Shown here piece after piece: positions 24,803 through 32,081 of a stretch of DNA of 64,000 nt. Made by a program: the position numbers and the translations under genes. Source of the DNA: Actinoplanes sp. SE50/110 (GTDB lineage: Bacteria; Actinomycetota; Actinomycetes; Mycobacteriales; Micromonosporaceae); contig NZ_LT827010.1 in the NCBI RefSeq assembly GCF_900119315.1, positions 8,798,001 through 8,862,000 of the forward strand, in the 5' to 3' direction. Under the pieces are notes generated by a model. That model ran no database searches and was not told the DNA's origin. It saw only the letters and a program-made list of their open reading frames with translations. Position 1 is the stretch's first letter. Every line of letters starts with the position of its first letter.

Positions 24803-26692
24803 TCAGCCGATGCGCTTGAAGCCGGCCCACTTGCCGCCGGTGGCCCACATCGCGGTGCCGCCGGAGAGCTTGCCGGCGCCGTCACCGACGTACAGCCGCA
24901 TGTCGCTGTTCGCGTCGATGCCGGCGATGTCGGTCTTCTTGTCGCCGTTGAAGTCGCCCGCGACGATGGCCTTGAAACCGGCCCACTTGCCGCCGAGCGC
25001 CCACATCGCGGTGCCCGCGGTAATCTTGCCAGCGCCGTCACCGGGGTAGAGCTTCATGTCGCTGTTCGCGTCGATGCCGGCGATGTCGGTCTTGCGGTCG
25101 CCGTTGAAGTCGCCCGCGACGACGGCCTTGAAGCCGCCCCAGCTGCCGCCCATGGTGCCGCCGTCGGTCACCTTCCCGGCACCGTCACCCAGGTACAGCC
25201 GCATCGCGCCGGCCGCGTCGATCCCGGCGATGTCGGTCTTGCGGTCGCCGTTGAAGTCACCCGCGATGATCGCCTTGTAGTTGGTGAAGGCGCCGCCGGT
25301 CGGCCACATCGCGCCGCCCTCGGCCACCTTGCCGGCCCCGTTGCCGGTGTACAGCTTCAGGTCGCCGCGGGCGTCGATGGCGACGACGTCGGTCTTCTGG
25401 TCGCCGTTGAAGTCCGCCGAGGTGATGAACTTGTGATTCTTCCAGGAACCGCCGACCGGCCACATCGCGCCGCCCTCGGCCAGCTTGCCGGCGCCGTCAC
25501 CGACGTACACCTTCAGGTCGCCGTTGGCGTCGATCCCGGCGATGTCGCGCTTGCCGTCCCCGTTGAAGTCCCGGACGAACGTCGCCGCGTACTCGTTGTC
25601 CTGCTGGCGCGCCACGTCCTGGCCCTTGAGCAGGAACGTCTGCAGGGACACCACGGTCCCGGTGTTCAGTGCCGCGTCGGCGGCGGCGGCCAGGTTCGGC
25701 TGCCAGGCGTCGGCCTTGGCGGCGTCGCGGATGGCGGTGACGCGGGTCTTGTAACCGGCGAGTTCCTTGGCGGCGGCCGCGTCCTCGTCCCGCTTGTTGG
25801 CGGCCGCGCCACCGGTGAAGATGAAGTCGCTCAGCGCCTTGTCGAGCTGGTCGTCGGGGGCGTTGAGGGCGACCTGGGAGGCCAGCGAGACCTCGGAACC
25901 CTTGGCGTTGTTGTGCACGAACAGCACGTACTGCCGGTTCGGGGCGTTGACCTCCTCGTCGGTCACCGGCAGCAGCAACAGCTGCAGCAGCGACGTCTTG
26001 GCGTCGGCCAGCTGCTTGGCCCGCAGCTTCGCGGCCTGCTCGGCGTCGGCCTTCGCGATCGCCTCCCGGATGTCCAGGTCGGCGGCGGCCGCGGCCCCGG
26101 TGTTCAGGAAGGTGTCCCACTCGGCCTGGCCGGTGCCGTCGGCGATCGCGTCGCGGGCCGCGGTCCAGACGTGGCTGCCGGCGGTGACCCGCTGCCACAC
26201 CGCGAAGATGAAGTCGCGGTCGTTCTTCTCGATCAGCGCGATCTCGGACGAGTCCAGTCCGACGGTGACCGCCACCGAGCTCCGGCGGGCCCGCGCGGCC
26301 GTCTCGGCGATCTTGGCCTGGGCGTCGTCGCCGGCCGCGACGAAGATGCCGCGGACGATGAAGTCGTAGGCGGCGTGTGAATCGGACGACAGGTAGACGC
26401 GCAGCGCCTCGGCCTTCACGGCCGGCCCGGCCTCGTCCCGCTGGTAGATGGCGAAGACGAACGCCTGGTCGTTCAGGACGAACATGTCGATCCCGGGGTT
26501 GACGCCGATGGCGCCGGCGGCCTTGACCTTGTCCTCGTCGGTGGCGAGGTTCGTCGGATCGGCCACCACACTCGCGGCGGCGGCGGTGGTGCTGCCGGCG
26601 GCGTACACCGGGGCGGTCAGCACGGTGGACCAGACGGTGGTGGCGGTGAGACCGGCCAGCAGCAGATGTGCGGCCTGACGTTTGGTGGACAC
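24803..26692 (-). CDS. Secreted ALF-repeat protein with five C-terminal FG-GAP/VCBS repeats
   Basis: 629 residues, GTG start with GGGGAGAA upstream. A signal peptide (about 1-31, ending TAPVYA-A) precedes an ALF-repeat region (to about 355) with segments such as AAYDFIVRGIFVAA, AEWDTFLNTGAAAA and LSDFIFTGGAAANKRD. Five repeats of about 48 residues follow, each with DFNGDxKTDIAGID, a calcium-binding FG-GAP motif, and an MWxxGGxW end; together they should make a propeller or half-propeller. The first 355 residues are nearly the same as those of the divergent protein at 32082, but the C-terminus is unrelated. It is the third gene of the toxin operon, 31 bases after the probable immunity gene. 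Role inferred: secreted partner or binding module of the toxin. Confidence 0.86.
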   Translation of the reverse strand: MSTKRQAAHLLLAGLTATTVWSTVLTAPVYAAGSTTAAAASVVADPTNLATDEDKVKAAGAIGVNPGIDMFVLNDQAFVFAIYQRDEAGPAVKAEALRVYLSSDSHAAYDFIVRGIFVAAGDDAQAKIAETAARARRSSVAVTVGLDSSEIALIEKNDRDFIFAVWQRVTAGSHVWTAARDAIADGTGQAEWDTFLNTGAAAAADLDIREAIAKADAEQAAKLRAKQLADAKTSLLQLLLLPVTDEEVNAPNRQYVLFVHNNAKGSEVSLASQVALNAPDDQLDKALSDFIFTGGAAANKRDEDAAAAKELAGYKTRVTAIRDAAKADAWQPNLAAAADAALNTGTVVSLQTFLLKGQDVARQQDNEYAATFVRDFNGDGKRDIAGIDANGDLKVYVGDGAGKLAEGGAMWPVGGSWKNHKFITSADFNGDQKTDVVAIDARGDLKLYTGNGAGKVAEGGAMWPTGGAFTNYKAIIAGDFNGDRKTDIAGIDAAGAMRLYLGDGAGKVTDGGTMGGSWGGFKAVVAGDFNGDRKTDIAGIDANSDMKLYPGDGAGKITAGTAMWALGGKWAGFKAIVAGDFNGDKKTDIAGIDANSDMRLYVGDGAGKLSGGTAMWATGGKWAGFKRIG

Positions 26693-26723
26693 AGATTCTC
26701 CCCGTTGATGGAAACAGAAAACT

Positions 26724-27326
26724 TCAGTCGGCGACGATGACGCCCCGGTCGGGCAGCACGTATTCGCCGTATTTCAGGTGCTCGGCAAGTTGGGTGACCA
26801 CGTCGTACTGCGACGCGGTGAGCAGCGGGTGATCAGCCACGCTCAAAACCTGGAGGAGCCAGCGCAGGGCGAGGTCTGGAGTGCAGTTCCGGGCACAGTC
26901 CGCCAACGCGTCGGTCACCTCCCGGTCCGGAATCCGTACCTCGGCGATGAGGGCGAGCACGGAAGTCAGCAGTTCCCGGCCGTCGTCCGCCGGCTCTGCG
27001 CCGGACGACGGGCCGGGATGACGCGCGGACCACTCGTCGCAGAAGGCGACGATCTCGCGCATCCACTGGTGGCCGGCGTCCGGAGCATGCTTGATGCCGA
27101 CCCAGGCCCGGGTGCCCGCCTGCCACAGCGCTTGAACCGCTGTGGTGGCCAGGCCCCCGAGCATGAGCAGGGCTTCCTGCCGTGTCGCCGCGACCGCACC
27201 CGGGTCGGCCTCCGCGCCGTAGGCGAGGCGCAGCACGTCGAACCGATCACCGTGGTGCAGCCACTCGGGACCGAAGAAGGTTCCCGCCAGGGCGGTGATT
27301 CCCCGGTCGAACGGTGACAGCGGCAT
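26724..27326 (-). CDS. Unrecognised protein, probable immunity protein to the RNase A-like toxin
   Basis: 200 residues, soluble, no signal peptide or membrane helix, predicted mostly helical (LLMLGGLATTAVQALWQAG; GRELLTSVLALIAEV; DLALRWLLQVLSV). No domain was recognised. It starts 14 bases after the toxin stop and is the only small cytoplasmic protein in the operon. In polymorphic toxin loci the gene directly after the toxin is nearly always its immunity gene. It also contains WVGIKHAPDAGHQWMREIV with several charged residues that could contact an RNase. The assignment rests on position only. Confidence 0.6.
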   Translation of the reverse strand: MPLSPFDRGITALAGTFFGPEWLHHGDRFDVLRLAYGAEADPGAVAATRQEALLMLGGLATTAVQALWQAGTRAWVGIKHAPDAGHQWMREIVAFCDEWSARHPGPSSGAEPADDGRELLTSVLALIAEVRIPDREVTDALADCARNCTPDLALRWLLQVLSVADHPLLTASQYDVVTQLAEHLKYGEYVLPDRGVIVAD

Positions 27327-27340
27327 GGCGGATCCCTCCC

Positions 27341-30300
27341 TCAGATCGGAAACGCGGTGAAGACGTAGAAGCCGCTCTTATGCCCCGGCGCCTTCTTGAG
27401 GACGATCCTGAAGCCGTTTCCGCACGCTGTCTGCAGGCCCCGGACATCCGTCGCGACACCCAGCGAATTCTTGGCGCCGAATTTCCCCTGCCAGGCAAGC
27501 TCCTGAGGTGCGTCCTTGTTGCTGAGCCACTTCCCGATCCGGTCCTTGTTGAAGGCGATCGCATAGTCGACGACCGACTGCGCGGTCTGCAGGTCGGTGA
27601 AGACACTGTTCTTGACCTCGTAGCCGAGCTTCGCGGTCTTCTCGATGGCCAGCTTCTGGGAAGCCGCCAGGTCGGGGTCGACGTGCTCGTCCAGGGTATG
27701 CGCCTGGCCTTGGAACTTGCCGTCGTCGGCGATCAGGTCGGCGCAGTTGTGCACGAGCACCGGCGCGCCGCCCACCAGGATGTAGTACGTGTGCAGCTCG
27801 GCCACCGTGAGGTTGTGCATGATCCGGCCGCCGGTGAATGAGCGGACGGACGCGACCCGGGCGTTCGCCCCGGCGAGCCCGCGCAGCCGGTCGCCCGGCT
27901 TGAGGGCCGCGGCGTCGGTCCAGGATCGAGTGGTGGCGTCCCAGAACGGGTGCTCCTCGGTGGTGTGCACGACGCTGCGGTGCCCGGCCCGGTCGGCGAC
28001 GGCGAGGTCGACGAGCGCGGTGTCGTAATTGCGGTGCAGCGCGGTCACCGGCTCGGCCCGGGTGGCCCCGGTGATCGGGTCGGTGGCCAGCACCCGGTCG
28101 CCGATGCCGATCTCCGAGATCGGCTCGGTACGGCCGTCGGCGAGCAGGACGAGCGTGCCGGGAGCGAAGCTGTTCTTGCCCTCGAAGCACTCCTCGGCGA
28201 AATCCTCCAGGCCCTTGATGAGCGGCGAGTCCTTGAGGTCGCGAAGCGCGCCCTCGACGGCGTCGATGCCCTTGAGGCCGATGGCGTTCGACATCGCCTT
28301 CAGCTCGTCCGGGTTGAAGGTGATCTTGAGCTTCTCACCGAGGGACTCGCCGAGCTCGATGATCCGGGCGGTGGCGGTGGCGCCGAGTTCCTTGATCGCG
28401 TTGACCAGCTTCTCGGTGCCGAACTTGACGACGCCGGCCGCCATGTCCTTGGCCGACAGCTTGGCGATGTCCTTGATCGCCTGCTTGGCCGTCGCCGCGA
28501 TGCCACTCTCGGCGATCTTGGTGATCAGCCCGGTGCCGTCGGTGACCAGGAAGAACGTCGCGTCGAACAGGGTCTCGCCGAGCGCGTACTTCCAGTTCTT
28601 CTTCCAGTCGTCCCAATGCAGCAGCTGCTTCGGGTCGCTGAGCAGGTCCTTGACGCCCTTGACCAGCATCTTGCAGGACTTGTCCGAGTTCGGCAGGTAG
28701 CTGACGTCGGGCACCGTGTACTCGTCGGTGGCCGCGTCGGTGCCCAGGAACGTGCCGGTCACGCAGTTGCTGGTCTGGATGATCCCCTTGACCATGCCGG
28801 CCGCGCCGTCGATGAAGCCCTTCGTGACGTCCGACCCGCCGATGTGGTCGTTGAGCCACTTCGCCTTGTCGTCGATCCAGTCGTTGAGCTTCTTCTCTGC
28901 CGCCGCCTGCTCGGCGTTGTACGCCTGCCAGGCGATGTCCTGCAGCGTGTGCGCCATCGTGCCCATCGACTGGGCGACGCTCCACATCGCTTCGGAGATC
29001 GACGAGATCGTGTCGCTGACCCCGGTGATCTTCTTGGACAGCGCGCTCGCGTTGTCCGAGGCCTGCTTCGCCTTCTTCGCGAAACCGGCCGCGTTGTTCG
29101 CCGCCTGCTGCGCCGCACCGGCGTCACTGCCGGCCTGCGCCGCCATGTCCGCCGCGCCGTCCGCCCAACCGGCCGCGTCCTGTGCGGCGTCGGCGGCGTC
29201 CGCGGCGGCTTTCAGGGCGCCCCGCGCCTCCTTGGCGGCCTGGGTCGCGGCCGCGACCGCGACCTGGCTCGCCTTGACAGCGCGGTTGGCCGCCGCGGCC
29301 GCCTTCTGCGCCGCCACGTACGCCGGTTTGACCTGCGCCGCCGCCAGGTCGGCCATCTGCTGCGCGTGCATCGCGGCGGCCGCCGCGTCGTCGGCGTGCC
29401 GCTGCGCCGCGGCGGCCTGGTCGTCGCCGATCAGCATCGCGTTGCCGGCGACGTCCGCGGCCAGCGCGGCGTCGTTGTCGGTCGCACCGTAGGCGGCGGC
29501 CACGTCGATCGCGGCCATCGCGGGATCGGCGATCCCGGACGCCGAGGTGCGGGCGTCGAGCGCGGCCCGGCCGGACACCCGCGACTCGAACGTCGCGATC
29601 GCGGACTGGCGCGCCGCGTCCTGCGCCGACTTGGCGGTCAGGTCGGCGTCGGCCCGCGCGGCGGTCGCCTTGTTGATCGCGGTCCGGGCGGTCTGCACCG
29701 CCGTCCGCGCGTCGGCGTTCGCCTTGTTCGCGTCCTTGATCGCCCGGGACGCGGCCGCGTTCGCGTCCGCCGCGTCCTGCCTGGCCTGCTGGGCCTGGGC
29801 GGCTGCCGCGCGCGCGTCGGCGGCGGCGGCCGACGCCGCGGCCGCCGCGGCCCGGGCCTCCGCCGCGGCCGCCGACGACTCCCCCGCCGCCGTGTCCGAA
29901 GCCGCTTTCGACGCGTCCGATGCGGTCTTGGCCTGGTTCGCCACGGTCCGCATCTGAGCCGCGTCGGCGCGGATCTTCTGCATGTCGGCGGTCCCCGGAC
30001 AGCCGTTGGCCGTCTGCGGGTTCTTGCAGGCCGTCTCCGCGGCGAGCTGGCGGGCCTCGGCCGCCTGCGCCTCGAACTCCTTGGACTTGGTGTTCTCGTT
30101 GTCCTTCGAGGCCTTCGTGATCAGCGCCTGCGCGCGATCCGCCTTGTCCTTGAAGCGGGCACCGGCGGCCAGCGCCTCGTCCTGCTTCTGCTTGGCGACG
30201 GCGCCCTTGGCGACGACGATGTTCTGCTGGTCGATCGCCCGCTTCGCCGCGTCGTACGCGTTCAGCGAATGCTGGATCGCGGCCGCGGCGGCCGCTCGGG

Positions 30301-31777
30301 CGACCGCGCGCTTCTGCCGGGCGTCCTCGTAGTACGCGGCGGCATTGTCGGCATGCTGTCGCGCGCTGGCCGCGTCACTCTCGGCCCGCAGCCGCTGCGC
30401 CTTGGCGTCCGCGGCGGCGGCCTGCGCGGCGGCGGCGAGCTTCTCCGCCTTGTCGGCCAGCTTCTCCGCGGCGGCCTGCTCGCGCTCCGCGGCCTGCCGG
30501 TACTTCACCGCGTTGTTCGCGTCGACGGTCGCGCTGTGGTCGGCGTCCAGGGCCTTGCCGGCCGCCTCGGTCGCCTCGGCCGCATGACACGCGGTCTCGG
30601 CGGCCAACCGGCCCGCGGCCGCCGCGTCCGACTGCGCCTGGGTCACCTCGGACCAGGTGATGCCGTGGGTCAGGCCGGTCTTCTCCAGCGTGGCCGCGGC
30701 GGTGGCCGCGACACCGGCCTGCGCGGTGGCCTGGTCGGCGCTGTGCGCGGCGTTGGCCGCGTCCTGGCACGCGACGGTGCGCAGGCTGGTCAGGTCCGCG
30801 GTGTGGGTGGGCTTGCCCGCGGTACGCAGCGGCAGGTCGGCGGCGTAGACCGCGTCGGCCTGCTTGGCGTTCCGGTTCGCCAGGCCCATCGTGGCGGACA
30901 CGTCGGTCAGGGCGGTCGTCGCGGTGACGCTCGCCTGGATGATCTTCTGCTGCGCGTCCGCGGCCTGCGCGGCCCGCTGCGCCAGATCGGTCAGGTCCGC
31001 GACCGCCTTCGCGCGGGCGGCCAGGGCATCGGTGATCTGCTGTTGTGCGGCCGCGTCCTGCTGCGCGGCCAGCTGGTAACCGTTGAGGTAGAAGTCCTCG
31101 ATGATCGCCGGATCTTCGCTGTCCAGTGCCGCCTGGCCGAGCTCCTGCACCTCGTAGCCGCCCTGCGCGACCATCTGCTCGACCCGGGCCTGGATCATCT
31201 GCGCCTTCTGCGCGGCGCTCAGCACATCCTGCTGGTCGGCCAGCTCGGCCGCCGCGTGCCCGGTGGCCACGAAGTCAGCGATCTTGGCATCGCTGCCCGA
31301 GTCCAGCGCGGCCTGCCCGTTCTTGCGCACGAGCGGGCCACCGGTCTCGAGCCACTCGTCGATCTGCGCCCGGTTCCGCTCCGCCTCGTCCTTCTTATGC
31401 TGCTCGGCGTCCTTGCGATAGACCGGCAGGCCGTTGTCCAGGAAGTCCCGGATCTTCGCCGCGTCGCCGGTGGCCAGCGCCGCGGCCGCCGCCGCCCGCA
31501 CCTCGGGATCCGCGTCGTAGTCCGCCAGATCCTGGACCAGCATCCGGTCCAGCTCGGCGTCGTCGACCGGATCGTTCGCGGGCGACGACGCCCGCTCCTG
31601 ACCGCCCAGCAGACGCTCCAGCGCCTGCTGCACCGTCAACTCCTGCGGTGCGGCCGCGAGCGGCGCCCGCACGTACGGCGTCGCCACCGCGATCTGCGGT
31701 GTGACGAGGACACTCGCCACTCCCACGGCAACGCCTGCGAGCAGGCGTCGTCGTAGGCGTTTCACTGGAAACGTCAC
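27341..31777 (-). CDS. Secreted polymorphic toxin: ALF repeats, Ala-rich coiled coil, Hint domain, RNase A-like C-terminus
   Basis: 1478 residues from GTG 31777, five bases after GGGGGAAGG; ATG 31810 is an alternative. Signal peptide about 1-32 (cut near IAVA-TP). ALF-type repeats occur near 95-125, 155-185 and 215-240 (KIRDFLDNGLP; KIADFVATG; IIEDFYLNG). An Ala-rich, Lys/Asp-dotted coiled coil extends from about 240 to 960. The Hint domain (about 1203-1344) begins NSFAPGTLVLLADG, with Ser at the intein nucleophile position, has TTEEHPFW, and ends HTYYILVGG...VHN just before Cys1345. The last 134 residues show HTLDEHVD, SVFTDLQTAQSVV, IGKWLS and final FYVFTAFPI, matching the bacterial CdiA-CT RNase A-like domain (PF18431). 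It should be exported, cut by Hint and kill by RNA cleavage. First gene of the operon with immunity and ALF/FG-GAP genes. Confidence 0.88.
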   Translation of the reverse strand: MTFPVKRLRRRLLAGVAVGVASVLVTPQIAVATPYVRAPLAAAPQELTVQQALERLLGGQERASSPANDPVDDAELDRMLVQDLADYDADPEVRAAAAAALATGDAAKIRDFLDNGLPVYRKDAEQHKKDEAERNRAQIDEWLETGGPLVRKNGQAALDSGSDAKIADFVATGHAAAELADQQDVLSAAQKAQMIQARVEQMVAQGGYEVQELGQAALDSEDPAIIEDFYLNGYQLAAQQDAAAQQQITDALAARAKAVADLTDLAQRAAQAADAQQKIIQASVTATTALTDVSATMGLANRNAKQADAVYAADLPLRTAGKPTHTADLTSLRTVACQDAANAAHSADQATAQAGVAATAAATLEKTGLTHGITWSEVTQAQSDAAAAGRLAAETACHAAEATEAAGKALDADHSATVDANNAVKYRQAAEREQAAAEKLADKAEKLAAAAQAAAADAKAQRLRAESDAASARQHADNAAAYYEDARQKRAVARAAAAAAIQHSLNAYDAAKRAIDQQNIVVAKGAVAKQKQDEALAAGARFKDKADRAQALITKASKDNENTKSKEFEAQAAEARQLAAETACKNPQTANGCPGTADMQKIRADAAQMRTVANQAKTASDASKAASDTAAGESSAAAAEARAAAAAASAAAADARAAAAQAQQARQDAADANAAASRAIKDANKANADARTAVQTARTAINKATAARADADLTAKSAQDAARQSAIATFESRVSGRAALDARTSASGIADPAMAAIDVAAAYGATDNDAALAADVAGNAMLIGDDQAAAAQRHADDAAAAAMHAQQMADLAAAQVKPAYVAAQKAAAAANRAVKASQVAVAAATQAAKEARGALKAAADAADAAQDAAGWADGAADMAAQAGSDAGAAQQAANNAAGFAKKAKQASDNASALSKKITGVSDTISSISEAMWSVAQSMGTMAHTLQDIAWQAYNAEQAAAEKKLNDWIDDKAKWLNDHIGGSDVTKGFIDGAAGMVKGIIQTSNCVTGTFLGTDAATDEYTVPDVSYLPNSDKSCKMLVKGVKDLLSDPKQLLHWDDWKKNWKYALGETLFDATFFLVTDGTGLITKIAESGIAATAKQAIKDIAKLSAKDMAAGVVKFGTEKLVNAIKELGATATARIIELGESLGEKLKITFNPDELKAMSNAIGLKGIDAVEGALRDLKDSPLIKGLEDFAEECFEGKNSFAPGTLVLLADGRTEPISEIGIGDRVLATDPITGATRAEPVTALHRNYDTALVDLAVADRAGHRSVVHTTEEHPFWDATTRSWTDAAALKPGDRLRGLAGANARVASVRSFTGGRIMHNLTVAELHTYYILVGGAPVLVHNCADLIADDGKFQGQAHTLDEHVDPDLAASQKLAIEKTAKLGYEVKNSVFTDLQTAQSVVDYAIAFNKDRIGKWLSNKDAPQELAWQGKFGAKNSLGVATDVRGLQTACGNGFRIVLKKAPGHKSGFYVFTAFPI

Positions 31778-32081
31778 TGAAACCTTCCCCCGTGGTCGGT
31801 TGGCCTGCATCCTCACAGGCGCCGGGGACAGAACGGAATCCCGTTGTCCGGAATGGAAGATTTCACGTCGTCGATTGTGGATCGCGTCACATCGGCTGCG
31901 GTGGATCAACCACAGCGCCGGACATCACCCCCACGCCGGGACGGCACTGCTCTACATTGTTTCCAGTCACTCGGCCGGACGATCGAGACGGTCCGGCCGC
32001 GTCCAGGATCCGCCCTGGCCACGCACTGTCGCGACGCTGGCGAACAGGTGCGTGCGGATGGCTTCTCACATGGGGGAATCT
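31778..32081. promoter_or_regulatory. Divergent spacer of the ALF locus
   Basis: 304 bases between the toxin start and the divergent ALF protein start. It is clearly less GC-rich than the coding sequence, as expected for promoters. Strong ribosome sites face outwards on both sides (GGGGGAAGG leftward; TGGGGGAATC rightward). Open frames cross it in both directions but lack coding bias. No confident -35/-10 or operator was identified. Confidence 0.45.

Noticed and set aside
24677..26380. Rightward frame starting after the tRNA terminator
   Set aside because: Antisense shadow of the ALF/FG-GAP repeats; Val/Gly/Asp-rich repeats mirror the real protein.
27950..31756. A 1268-codon open frame antisense to the toxin gene
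   Set aside because: Arg/Val/Gly-rich composition typical of the reverse frame of a GC-rich gene; no domains; toxin frame explains the sequence.
31811..31909. Toxin start at codon 1 of the longest frame (31909)
   Set aside because: It would place 44 residues rich in Arg/His before the signal peptide; GTG 31777 has a much better ribosome site.
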